Assembly (NCBI RefSeq): GCF_004022705.2
Contig: NZ_RZOY02000002.1
Coordinates: forward strand, 163,758-227,757
DNA from: Mesorhizobium sp. M2D.F.Ca.ET.226.01.1.1
Lineage (GTDB): Bacteria; Pseudomonadota; Alphaproteobacteria; Rhizobiales; Rhizobiaceae
DNA: 64,000 bases
Reading direction: 5' to 3'
Shown here: in pieces, positions 55,517-63,783 of the stretch
How the letters are laid out: every line of letters begins with the position of its first letter
Numbering within the stretch: the first letter of the stretch is position 1
Program-made: the position numbers and the translations under genes
The notes under the pieces: generated by a model
Database searches by the model: none
What the model was told of the DNA's origin: nothing
Seen by the model: only the letters and a program-made list of their open reading frames with translations

Positions 55517-56395
55517 ATGAGCAAGATCGAGACGATCGGCATTGTCGGCGCGGGTCAGATGGGTGGCGGTATTGCCCATGTCTCGGCGCTGGGTGGCTAC
55601 AAGGTCCTGATCCACGATATATCGGCCGACCGGATCGAGAAGGGCATCGCCACCATCAGCGGCAACATGGCCCGCCAGGTCGGTTCCGGCAAGCTTGAGG
55701 AAAAGGCGCGCAACGAAGCGATGGCGCGCATTTCCGCCGCTCCGGCCATGGCCGACCTCGCCGCCGCCGACCTCGTGATCGAAGCGGCGACAGAGGACGA
55801 GACGGTCAAGCGCAAGATCTATGCGCAGCTTTGCCCACAGCTCAATCCGGAGGCGATCCTCGCCACCAACACCTCATCGATCTCGATCACCCGGCTCGCC
55901 GCGCAGACCGACCGCCCCGAGCGCTTCATCGGCATACATTTCATGAACCCGGTGCCGGTGATGAAGCTGGTCGAGCTTGTGCGCGGCATCGCCACCGAGG
56001 ACCAGACCTTCGAGGCGGCCAAGGATTATGTGAAGCACCTCGAAAAGACGATCACTGTCTCGGAGGATTTCCCGGCCTTCATCGTCAACCGCATCCTGCT
56101 CCCGATGATCAACGAGGCGATCTACACGCTCTATGAGGGTGTCGGCACGGTCGACGCCATCGACACCGCCATGCGGCTCGGCGCCAACCATCCGATGGGG
56201 CCGCTGCAGCTCGCCGACTTCATCGGCCTCGACACCTGTCTTTCGATTATGCAGGTGCTGCATGAGGGCCTGTCGGACTCGAAATACCGCCCCTGCCCGC
56301 TGCTGGTGAAATATGTCGAGGCGGGCTGGCTCGGCCGCAAGACCGGTCGCGGCTTTTACGACTATCGCGGCGATCATCCGGTGCCGACGCGCTGA
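55517..56395 (+). CDS. 3-hydroxyacyl-CoA (3-hydroxybutyryl-CoA) dehydrogenase
   Basis: NAD-dependent oxidation of 3-hydroxyacyl-CoA, or the reverse reduction of acetoacetyl-CoA. The 292-residue product has the Rossmann motif GIVGAGQMGGGIA (about 8-20), the catalytic His-Asn pair in IHFMNPVPVMKLVE, FIVNRILLPMINEA in the dimer domain and the ending WLGRKTGRGFYDY. Single-domain Hbd type, not the fused FadB. It follows etfBA after a terminator and about 140 bp, consistent with a shared fatty-acid or polyhydroxybutyrate role. Confidence 0.95.
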   Translation: MSKIETIGIVGAGQMGGGIAHVSALGGYKVLIHDISADRIEKGIATISGNMARQVGSGKLEEKARNEAMARISAAPAMADLAAADLVIEAATEDETVKRKIYAQLCPQLNPEAILATNTSSISITRLAAQTDRPERFIGIHFMNPVPVMKLVELVRGIATEDQTFEAAKDYVKHLEKTITVSEDFPAFIVNRILLPMINEAIYTLYEGVGTVDAIDTAMRLGANHPMGPLQLADFIGLDTCLSIMQVLHEGLSDSKYRPCPLLVKYVEAGWLGRKTGRGFYDYRGDHPVPTR

Positions 56396-56405
56396 GCCCT
56401 TCCGA

Positions 56406-56429
56406 CTGAGCGCCTTCGAAGGGGCTCAG
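56406..56429. repeat. Palindrome at the end of convergent genes 55517 and 56426
   Basis: CTGAGC-g-CCTTCGAAGG-g-GCTCAG, a 24-bp near-perfect palindrome 11 bp after the dehydrogenase stop and covering the stop codon of the cyclase. I recall similar GCGCCTTCGAAGGGGCTCAG words in Mesorhizobium intergenic repeats. May act as bidirectional terminator. Confidence 0.6.
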
Positions 56430-58432
56430 GACGCCGCGGCGAGCGGCAAGGCCGTCATGTCGTCTTTCGAAACCTCGTCCGTCGAAACTTCGTCCGGCGC
56501 CGCCGAGACACAGCCCCGGCCTGCCGCCTTGGCCGCATAGCAGGCGGCGTCGGCGCGGGCGATGATCTCGTCCACTTCGCCGCAACCGGCCCGGATCGGT
56601 GCAAGCCCGATGCTGGCGCCGATCAAATGCGGGCGCCTGTCCCAGCTGAAATTGAGGTTGCGGATGGCATCGATGATCGAGCGCGCCGCCACCGGTCCGC
56701 GCGACGCCGCGCCCGATTTGAGGATGACAGCGAACTCGTCGCCGCCGAGCCGGGCGACGACGTCTTCTTGACCCAGCACATTGCGCAATGTGTCGGCCAC
56801 GCGCTTCAGCAGCGCATCGCCCGCGGCATGGCCGCCGGTGTCGTTGACCGCCTTGAAGTGGTCGAGGTCGACGAACATGAATTGATGCTCGCTACCATTC
56901 AGGCGGCACTGGTCGACCAGCTCCTCCATGGTGCGGATGAAACTCGAGCGGTTGGCAAGCCCGGTCAGCGCGTCATGGGCGGCGGCGTAGGCCAGTTGGC
57001 GCTGCAGGGCGCGCGCGTCGGTGAAATCCTGGAAGACGATGACCAGGCCGCAGAACTCGTGGCGGTCGTTCATGATCGGCGACACCACCTGGCGGATGCT
57101 GCAGCGCGTGTCGTCGCGCCGCACGAGGACCGCGCGCGTGTTCTGGTCGCTGGAAGACCGCTCACTCGCCGAAGGACGCGTCAGGCCGATCCGCTGCCCG
57201 CTTTCCTCGTCGACCGCCCAGTAGACATGACCGAGCACCTTTCCCAAGGCCTCTCCCACGGCAACGCCGGTGAGCTTTTCGGCAACCGGGTTCATGAAGG
57301 TGATGCGGTTGGCGGCATCGGTGCAGATCACCGCGTCGCCGATCGACTGCAGCGTCACCCTGAGACGCTCCTTCTCGTCGGCCAGCATCGCCGCCGAAAC
57401 CATCAGCCGCGCCTCGGCCTCCTTGCGCTCGGTGATATCGGTCAGGCTGCCGATGGCCCGGATCAGCCGGCCCTCCGCGTCGCGCTCGATCGTCTTGCCG
57501 CGGTCGAGGATCCAGACCCAGTGGCCGTCCTTGTGCCGCATCCGGAACTCGGCTTCGAAAAAGGGCGTCTCGCCGGCAAGGTGCGCGCGATCCGCCTCGG
57601 CGACGCGTGCCTGGTCGTCGGGATGGATCATGGTCAGCCAGCGTTCAGGGTCGCCGTCGAGCTCGCCGTCGGCATAGCCCAGCATCTTCACCCAGGTTTC
57701 GGAATAGGTCGTGCCGCCCTTGCGCATATCGAGGCTCCAGACCCCCTGTCCGGTGCTGGTGAGCGCGAAATTCCACCGGGTCTCGGCCTCGGCGATGCGC
57801 GCCTCCGCTTGCTTGCGCGCGTCGATGTCCTCGATCTGCGACACCAGATAAAGCGGTTTGCCGGTGTCCTCGTCGAGGATGACCGACCCGGCGAGTTGCG
57901 CCCAGACCGGGGTCCCGTCCTTCCTGAGGTAGCGCTTTTCGAAATGGTAGGAACTGATCCTGCCTTCCTTCACGTTCAGCATCGTCTCGCGGCCGATCAA
58001 AAGGTCGTCCGGATGCGTGATCTGCGGGAAAGTCAGCGCCTCGATCTCGGCGCGGCTGTAACCCAGCATGGCGGCGAAAGCGGGATTGGCCTGCTGGATG
58101 CGCCCATCGAGGCCGACAATGGCGACACCGATCGCCGAATCTTCCATGGCGCGGCGGAAGCGCTGCTCGCTCTCGGCGATCTGCCGGCGGTCATCGACGA
58201 TGCGGTGAATGAAGAATGCCGACAAAAACAGCGTCGCGGCCGTGATGGCGACGGAAATCTGCAGGCAGAGCTTCAGCGCATCGGCGCCAAATTCAAGGCG
58301 CGGCAACAGGATCGATGCGACGGTGGCAACCACCCCGACCGCCAGCAGAGCCTGCGCGGCGTGCCTGTCGGCACGAAGCCCTTTCCAGTTCAACCACGAC
58401 ACAATGCGATCCCACCCAATGCGCAACTGCAC
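56426..58432 (-). CDS. Diguanylate cyclase with three PAS domains
   Basis: Predicted to synthesise cyclic di-GMP. Two N-terminal helices (about 24-45 and 52-76) anchor it. PAS1 (about 88-205, HPDDLLIGRETMLNVKEGRI), PAS2 (220-335, MLGYADGELDGDPERWLTMI) and PAS3 (345-470) follow, then the GGDEF domain (about 485-650) with ARLGGDEFAVIL. The residue pattern before it is GQED, so the RxxD inhibitory site is missing the Arg. PAS1 and PAS2 have PAC tails, typical of haem- or flavin-independent sensors. It shares its strand with sigF-nrsF, with a 121-bp gap. Confidence 0.92.
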   Translation of the reverse strand: MQLRIGWDRIVSWLNWKGLRADRHAAQALLAVGVVATVASILLPRLEFGADALKLCLQISVAITAATLFLSAFFIHRIVDDRRQIAESEQRFRRAMEDSAIGVAIVGLDGRIQQANPAFAAMLGYSRAEIEALTFPQITHPDDLLIGRETMLNVKEGRISSYHFEKRYLRKDGTPVWAQLAGSVILDEDTGKPLYLVSQIEDIDARKQAEARIAEAETRWNFALTSTGQGVWSLDMRKGGTTYSETWVKMLGYADGELDGDPERWLTMIHPDDQARVAEADRAHLAGETPFFEAEFRMRHKDGHWVWILDRGKTIERDAEGRLIRAIGSLTDITERKEAEARLMVSAAMLADEKERLRVTLQSIGDAVICTDAANRITFMNPVAEKLTGVAVGEALGKVLGHVYWAVDEESGQRIGLTRPSASERSSSDQNTRAVLVRRDDTRCSIRQVVSPIMNDRHEFCGLVIVFQDFTDARALQRQLAYAAAHDALTGLANRSSFIRTMEELVDQCRLNGSEHQFMFVDLDHFKAVNDTGGHAAGDALLKRVADTLRNVLGQEDVVARLGGDEFAVILKSGAASRGPVAARSIIDAIRNLNFSWDRRPHLIGASIGLAPIRAGCGEVDEIIARADAACYAAKAAGRGCVSAAPDEVSTDEVSKDDMTALPLAAAS

Positions 58433-58553
58433 GTCGCCACAACCCTGGCGGATCGATTTTAAGGAATGGTTGCGTGGAAGGCTGCGACCGCTCCGCTAAC
58501 CGGCAAACAGTTGCCCGCATGATTAAGGGACTGTTGCGAAAGCGCTCCGGCGG

Positions 58554-59192
58554 CTACCAGCGCACGAAAAGCCGCCCGCCAATGGCCCCGAGCAGGGTCA
58601 GGAAGGCGATCGCGATCGTATACCAGGTGGCGACGAAGAGCGGCGAATCGTCGAAGCAGTGCGCGGCATAGAAGGTTGCCGCGAGGCCGCCCGCGAGCAG
58701 GCCGGCGACCGCGCCGGCAAGCACCGGCCGCGTCGGCGCGCCATAGCGCAGCATGCCGAGGAAAATCGCCAGCGGGCCAATGCCGATCAGCGGGATGAAG
58801 CTCATGCAGATCATCATGTTCGAGCCGACGAGCCGCTTGCCCCAATCGGCCTGGGGCACGACGAGAAGCTCCAGAACCACCGCCAGCACGACCAGCGCGG
58901 GCGCTGCGATCATCCAGGCCATTGCCCGCCTTGTCGAAGCGCCCGGCATCGACAGCGCGCGGATCAGCGCGAAGGCGCTGGCCGCGAGCGCCAGCGTGAA
59001 CACGAATTTCGACATGAAGCGCATCGTGTGCATGGCCGGCATGATGTCCGGACGCGGCCCGATGGTCGTACAGAACACGGCCGCCGCGATCGCCACGGCG
59101 ACGCCGACGGCCAGCCACCAGGCCTTGCCGAGCGGCATCGCCTTGTCGCGGGCATCTGCGTCGAGCGCCTTGATGAGATCCTCTGTCCTCAT
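58554..59192 (-). CDS. nrsF: NrsF-family membrane anti-sigma factor (DUF1109)
   Basis: Holds the ECF sigma factor SigF at the membrane and releases it under stress; in Caulobacter it answers to heavy metals and oxidants through two conserved cysteines. The 212 residues contain six helices; Cys129 (NMMICMSFIPL) and Cys179 (AAHCFDDSP) sit at the positions I recall for those cysteines (131 and 181 there). A third Cys (Cys41) is in the first helix. The gene begins 1 bp after the sigma gene ends, so the two are coupled. Confidence 0.9.
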   Translation of the reverse strand: MRTEDLIKALDADARDKAMPLGKAWWLAVGVAVAIAAAVFCTTIGPRPDIMPAMHTMRFMSKFVFTLALAASAFALIRALSMPGASTRRAMAWMIAAPALVVLAVVLELLVVPQADWGKRLVGSNMMICMSFIPLIGIGPLAIFLGMLRYGAPTRPVLAGAVAGLLAGGLAATFYAAHCFDDSPLFVATWYTIAIAFLTLLGAIGGRLFVRW

Positions 59193-59193
59193 G

Positions 59194-59730
59194 TCACTGT
59201 CGCCCGAATCTTTTGGCGATCGCGGCGAGGCCGCGATGCAACGACACGCGCACCGCCGTCTCGCTGACACCGAGCTTGGTGGCGGTCTCGCCGATCGAAT
59301 GGCCGTCGACCGAGATTGACGAAACCACCGAACGCTGCGTCGGCGGCAGTCCCTCGAGCGCCCGGTTTATGTCGCGCTCGCTGACCGTTTCCGTCTCCGG
59401 CTCGGCGAAGGTTTCGGCGATCTCGTCGATCTCGACCTCGATGCGCCGCCCTCGGCGGCGAAACGCGTCGATCAGCTTGAAGCGGGCAATCGCATAGACC
59501 CAGGGCAGCACCGGCGCATCCGGCCGCCAGGTATGGCGTTTGACGTGAATGGCCAGCAAGGTTTCCTGCACGACATCCTCGGGGTCGACCCCGCCCTGAA
59601 CGATCTTGCGCCGGGCATAGCCGCGAACGAGAGCGGCGACCCGGTGCAGAAAGTCGGCATAGGCCCTTTCGTCTCCCGCGATCGCGGCCCTTAGCAGCCC
59701 GGACAGCTCTGCCTCGTCCTTGCCGGTCAC
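59194..59730 (-). CDS. ECF sigma factor of the SigF (NrsF-associated) group
   Basis: Extracytoplasmic-function sigma factor. Region 2 (about 15-80) has AYADFLHRVAALVRGYARRK, then VDPEDVVQETLLAIHVKRHT; region 4 (about 120-175) has LEGLPPTQRSVVSSISVDGH and the helix-turn-helix SIGETATKLGVSETAVRVSL. The 178-residue size is typical and there are no extra domains. GTG at 59730 is the start, with GGGGG before it. A GTAAC-N16-CGAA pair upstream suggests self-activation. Pairs with NrsF downstream. Confidence 0.93.
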   Translation of the reverse strand: MTGKDEAELSGLLRAAIAGDERAYADFLHRVAALVRGYARRKIVQGGVDPEDVVQETLLAIHVKRHTWRPDAPVLPWVYAIARFKLIDAFRRRGRRIEVEIDEIAETFAEPETETVSERDINRALEGLPPTQRSVVSSISVDGHSIGETATKLGVSETAVRVSLHRGLAAIAKRFGRQ

Positions 59731-59748
59731 AAGAGTTTACCCCCGAAG

Positions 59749-59774
59749 TTCGCGTCTCGGCCTTGGTTTGTTAC
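59749..59774 (-). promoter_or_regulatory. Candidate SigF-dependent promoter of the sigF-nrsF operon
   Basis: On the minus strand GTAACA and CGAA are exactly 16 bp apart, 18 bp before the sigma gene. I recall GTAACC-N16-CGAA as the Caulobacter SigF consensus; this differs in one base. Short leader, consistent with autoregulation. Confidence 0.65.
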
Positions 59775-59861
59775 GTGGCCGGCGAAATAATGTCCAAGCC
59801 AAACTACCGCAAAATCACGAAAGTTTGCGGCCGGCGACCGATTGAAGCAGGGCCACAATCT

Positions 59862-59876
59862 TGACTACAACAATCA
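59862..59876. promoter_or_regulatory. RirA-like iron-responsive operator (IRO box)
   Basis: TGA-ctacaacaa-TCA fits the rhizobial IRO consensus TGA-N9-TCA and overlaps a TTGACT -35-like hexamer, 59 bp before the iron-binding protein gene. With only six fixed bases such a match occurs by chance, but its position before an iron importer fits RirA repression. Confidence 0.55.
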
Positions 59877-59935
59877 GGTATTGGTAGGTGCAGCCGTGCC
59901 CGAACCCCTGTCTCGAAAATTTGAGGACGATGCCC

Positions 59936-60940
59936 ATGAAAATTGCCCTTTCCACGCTCGCCGGCGCCGCGCTGGCGCTTGGCCTGATCGCCGGTTCTGC
60001 TATGGCCGAGGATCAAGGCATCGTCGTCTACAACGCCCAGCATGAGAGCCTCGCCAAGGAATGGGCGAAAGGCTTCACCAAGGAGACCGGCATCAAGGTC
60101 ACGCTTCGCAATGGCGGCGATAGCGACTTCTCCAACCAGATCGTCGCCGAGGGCGCGGCCTCGCCGGCCGACGTCTTCCTGACCGAGAACTCGCCGGCCA
60201 TGGCGCTGGTCGAGGCGGCGGGCCTGTTCGCGCCGGTCGACGCCGACACGCTGGCCCAGGTTCCGCAGGAATATCAGCCGTCGACGGGCAAATGGGTGGG
60301 CGTCGCTGCCCGCAGCACCGTCTTTGTCTACAACAAGAGCAAGCTGAAGGAAAACAGGCTCCCCAAGTCGCTGCTCGACCTCGCCGATCCGAGCTGGAAG
60401 GGCCGCTGGGCCGCCTCGCCGGCCGGCGCCGATTTCCAGGCCATCGTCAGCGCAATGCTTGAGCTCAAGGGCGAACCCGCGACCGCCGACTGGCTGAAGG
60501 CCATGAAGGCAAACTCCACCGCATACAAGGGCAACAACACGGTGATGAAGGCGGTCAACGCCGGCGAGATCGATGGCGGGGTGATCTTCCACTATTACTA
60601 TCTCGGCGATCAGGCCAAGACGGGCGAGAACAGCAGGAATATCGGGCAGTACTATTTCAAGAACCAGGATCCGGGCGCGTTCGTGTCGATCTCCGGTGGC
60701 GGCGTGTTGGCTTCCAGCAAGCATCCGAAGGAAGCCCAGGCGTTCCTGAAGTGGGTGACCGGCAAGGGCGGCCAGGACGTGTTGAAGACCGGCACGTCCT
60801 ATGAATACGCGGTCGGCAAGGGTGCCGAATCCAACCCGAAGCTGGTGCCGCTGGCCGACCTGCAGGCACCGAAAGTCGATCCGGCGAAGCTGAACTCCAA
60901 GAAGGTCATCGACCTGATGACGCAAGCCGGCTTGCTTTAG
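59936..60940 (+). CDS. Ferric-iron ABC transporter substrate-binding protein (FbpA-like)
   Basis: Periplasmic Fe3+-binding protein. A signal peptide (about 1-25, ending GSAMA) is followed by EDQGIVVYNAQHESLAKEWA, then SDFSNQIVAEGAASPADVFL and, near residue 220, HYYYLGDQ, whose adjacent tyrosines bind iron in this family. The 334 residues are normal. ATG 59936 is chosen because GAGG lies about 9 bp before it; ATG 59930 is too close. First gene of an FbpABC-type operon behind an IRO-like box. Confidence 0.93.
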   Translation: MKIALSTLAGAALALGLIAGSAMAEDQGIVVYNAQHESLAKEWAKGFTKETGIKVTLRNGGDSDFSNQIVAEGAASPADVFLTENSPAMALVEAAGLFAPVDADTLAQVPQEYQPSTGKWVGVAARSTVFVYNKSKLKENRLPKSLLDLADPSWKGRWAASPAGADFQAIVSAMLELKGEPATADWLKAMKANSTAYKGNNTVMKAVNAGEIDGGVIFHYYYLGDQAKTGENSRNIGQYYFKNQDPGAFVSISGGGVLASSKHPKEAQAFLKWVTGKGGQDVLKTGTSYEYAVGKGAESNPKLVPLADLQAPKVDPAKLNSKKVIDLMTQAGLL

Positions 60941-60970
60941 TCCGCGTTCGTCCTAAAAGGGCAAACGACC

Positions 60971-61009
60971 GTGCTCCCGCGCGAATTCGCTTTGCGCGGG
61001 AGCACTTTT
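60971..61009 (+). terminator. Strong hairpin terminator/attenuator between the binding-protein and permease genes
   Basis: Perfect 12-bp arms GTGCTCCCGCGC and GCGCGGGAGCAC with an 11-nt loop, then TTTTGTTT. It begins 31 bp after the binding-protein stop. In such operons a terminator here lets the binding protein be made in excess over the membrane parts. Confidence 0.85.
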
Positions 61010-61100
61010 GTTTGGAGATCGCCTCGTCGATGACGATCGACTGCGCATCGAGCCGCTCACCCGGCATAACAGATCGCTTCCGCCATGCGGCGTTGGCGAC

Positions 61101-62690
61101 ATGGTGGCGCGCCTAATGCAGTCGGCGATCGACATGGCGCCTGCGAGACTGCCGGCAGCCGGGATGAAGAAGCGTCGGTCCACGTCGTGGATCACGCTCG
61201 TCGCCGCCCTGATCTCGCTGATCGCGCTGCTGCCGCTCGCCTTCATTGTCTGGGTCGCGATCCAGACCGGCTGGGATACCGTGGTGGCATTGATCTTTCG
61301 CCCGCGCGTCGGCGAACTCCTGATCAACACAGTGCTCCTCGTCATCGTCACCGTGCCGATCGCCATCACGCTGTCGGTGGCGCTGGCCTGGCTGACCGAG
61401 CGCAGCGACCTGCCTGGCAATCGGTTGTGGTCGTGGCTTTCGGTCGCGCCGCTCGCCATCCCTGCTTTCGTGCACTCCTATGCATGGATCAGCTTCGTGC
61501 CGGGCCTGCACGGGCTGTGGGCCGGCGTGCTGGTCTCCGTCATCGCCTATTTCCCGTTCCTCTATCTGCCGATCGCCGCGGCATTGCGCCGGCTCGATCC
61601 GGCGCTGGAGGATGCCGCCGCGGCGCTTGGCCTCGGGCCCTGGCGGGTTTTCGCGCGCGTCGTGCTGCCGCAGCTGAGGCTCGCCATTTGCGGCGGCTCG
61701 CTGCTGGTCGGCCTGCATCTGCTCGCCGAATACGGCCTCTATGTCTTCATCCGTTTCGACACCTTCACCACCGCGATCGTCGACCAGTTCCAGTCGACCT
61801 TCAACGGCCCGGCCGCCAACATGCTGGCGGCGGTGCTTGTGGCCTGCTGCCTGTTCCTGCTCGCGCTCGAGGTGATCGTCCGCGGCGAGGAGCGCTATGC
61901 CCGTGTCGGCTCCGGCGCGGCGCGCAAGCAGCAGCGCGCCCGCCTCGGTCGCGCCACCTTGCCTTGCCTGCTTTTGCCGGCAGGCGTCGCGCTCCTGTCG
62001 CTGGGCGTCCCCTTCGTCACGGTCAGCCGCTGGCTGCTCGCCGGCGGCGCCGATGTCTGGCGTTGGGACGAGATCGGCCTGGCGCTTGGCCAGACCCTGT
62101 TCCTCGCCATCGCCGGAGCGGTGCTTGCAACGATTGCCGCCATGCCGATGGCCTGGATCTCGATTCGCGCGCCGGGGCGGCTGCAGCGCCTCTTGGAGAG
62201 CTGCAATTACATCGTCGGCGCGCTGCCGGGCGTCGTCATCGCGCTGGCGCTGGTGACGATCACCGTGCGCGTCGCGCTGCCGCTCTATCAGACGCTGTTC
62301 ACCATCCTGTTCGGTTATGCGCTGATGTTCCTGCCGCGCGCGCTGGTGAGCCTGCGCGCCTCGATCGCGCAGGCACCGGTGGAGCTGGAACGCGCCGCTT
62401 CCAGCCTCGGCCGGCCGCCGGTCAAGGCGCTGTGGTCGACGACCATCCGCCTGTCGGCACCGGGTGCGGCGGCCGGCATGGCGATGGTGGCGCTCGGCAT
62501 AACCAACGAGCTCACCGCCACCCAGATGCTGGCGCCCAACGGCACCCGTACCCTGGCGATGGCCTTCTGGTCCTATAGCGGCGAGATCGACTACGCGTCC
62601 GCTGCCCCTTACGCGCTGATCATGGTGGTGATGTCATTGCCGATGACCTGGTGGCTTTACGTCCAGTCGAAGCGGATGGCCGGACGATGA
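61101..62690 (+). CDS. Ferric-iron ABC transporter permease (FbpB-like, double unit)
   Basis: Inner-membrane permease fused as two FbpB-type halves. About 12 helices; the two EAA-like coupling loops are [20 protein letters not shown] and [20 protein letters not shown]. Landmarks also include [17 protein letters not shown] and [19 protein letters not shown] 61101 gives 529 residues; ATGs at 61116 and 61134 are equally plausible and none has a strong ribosome-binding site. It overlaps the ATPase gene by 4 bp (ATGA). Confidence 0.92.
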   Translation: MVARLMQSAIDMAPARLPAAGMKKRRSTSWITLVAALISLIALLPLAFIVWVAIQTGWDTVVALIFRPRVGELLINTVLLVIVTVPIAITLSVALAWLTERSDLPGNRLWSWLSVAPLAIPAFVHSYAWISFVPGLHGLWAGVLVSVIAYFPFLYLPIAAALRRLDPALEDAAAALGLGPWRVFARVVLPQLRLAICGGSLLVGLHLLAEYGLYVFIRFDTFTTAIVDQFQSTFNGPAANMLAAVLVACCLFLLALEVIVRGEERYARVGSGAARKQQRARLGRATLPCLLLPAGVALLSLGVPFVTVSRWLLAGGADVWRWDEIGLALGQTLFLAIAGAVLATIAAMPMAWISIRAPGRLQRLLESCNYIVGALPGVVIALALVTITVRVALPLYQTLFTILFGYALMFLPRALVSLRASIAQAPVELERAASSLGRPPVKALWSTTIRLSAPGAAAGMAMVALGITNELTATQMLAPNGTRTLAMAFWSYSGEIDYASAAPYALIMVVMSLPMTWWLYVQSKRMAGR

Positions 62691-63769
62691 GCTTCCTCGA
62701 ACTCAGCGGCGTGGCGAAGAACTACGGCCCGGTGGCGGCGCTTGCCGGCGTCGACCTTCAGGTCGAGAGCGGTAGCCGCACCGCGATCGTCGGCCCATCC
62801 GGCTGCGGCAAGACCACCTTGCTCAGGTTGATTGCCGGCTTCGAGGCGCCCGATCGCGGCCGCATCGTCCTCGACGGCAAAGTGCTCGCCAATGGCGGCG
62901 CCGCCGTGCCGGCGCATCGCCGCGGCATCGGCGTGGTGGCCCAGGACGGCGCCCTGTTCCCGCATCTCAGCATCGCCGACAATATCGGTTTCGGCATCGC
63001 GCGGAACGCCGACAGGCGAGCCGAACATATCGTCGAGCTCGCCTATATCGTCGGACTGGACAAGGCGATCCTGAAGCGCCGGCCGCACGAACTCTCCGGG
63101 GGCCAGCAGCAGCGTGTGGCGCTCGCACGCGCCATGGCGATGAAGCCGCGGCTGATGCTGCTCGACGAGCCCTTCTCGGCGCTCGACACCGGGCTCCGCG
63201 CCTCGATGCGCAAGGCGGTGGCCGAGCTTCTGGAAGAGGCCGGCATCACCACCATCCTGGTGACGCACGACCAGGCCGAGGCGCTGTCCTTCGCCAGCCA
63301 GGTGGCGGTGATGCGCGACGGCCTGTTCTCGCAGGTCGGCACGCCGCGCGAGCTCTATTTCCAGCCCAGGGACAGGATGGTCGCAGAATTCCTCGGCGAT
63401 GCCATCATCGTGCCGGCCAGGATCGCCGACGGCTTTGCCGAATCGCGGCTCGGCCGCATCGCCGTCGACACGCAGGAACGGCGCGACGTCGCGCGCATCA
63501 TGCTGCGGCCGGAGCAGATTGTGCTCAAATGGACCTCGCGCGAAGGCATGTCGGGCACGCCTGACATGCTGTTCGGCGAAGTGACGGACTGCGAATTCGC
63601 CGGCTCGATCTGCACCGTCGCGGTGCGGCTGCTGAACAGCCCGGATCCGCCCGACGCGGCAGCGATCGGCAACACTCCGCTCATCCTTCGCAGGACCGGC
63701 ATGGACGCGCCCGCAGTCGGCGAGATCGTGCGCCTCACCGTCACCGGCAAGGCGCATGTCTTTGCCTGA
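62687..63769 (+). CDS. Ferric-iron ABC transporter ATP-binding protein (FbpC-like)
   Basis: ATPase of the iron importer. The 360 residues show Walker [10 protein letters not shown] (36-44), the signature [14 protein letters not shown] near 140, Walker [13 protein letters not shown], the His loop [11 protein letters not shown], and a C-terminal TOBE-like regulatory domain (about 240-350). Same three-gene order as FbpABC/SfuABC. The ATG at 62687 overlaps the permease stop. Last gene of the operon. Confidence 0.95.
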   Translation: MSFLELSGVAKNYGPVAALAGVDLQVESGSRTAIVGPSGCGKTTLLRLIAGFEAPDRGRIVLDGKVLANGGAAVPAHRRGIGVVAQDGALFPHLSIADNIGFGIARNADRRAEHIVELAYIVGLDKAILKRRPHELSGGQQQRVALARAMAMKPRLMLLDEPFSALDTGLRASMRKAVAELLEEAGITTILVTHDQAEALSFASQVAVMRDGLFSQVGTPRELYFQPRDRMVAEFLGDAIIVPARIADGFAESRLGRIAVDTQERRDVARIMLRPEQIVLKWTSREGMSGTPDMLFGEVTDCEFAGSICTVAVRLLNSPDPPDAAAIGNTPLILRRTGMDAPAVGEIVRLTVTGKAHVFA

Positions 63770-63783
63770 ATGCTAGCGTGGCA

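Noticed and set aside
56627..58462. 611-codon plus-strand frame across the PAS-GGDEF gene
   Set aside because: Antisense of a multi-domain protein with clear motifs; composition is non-protein-like.
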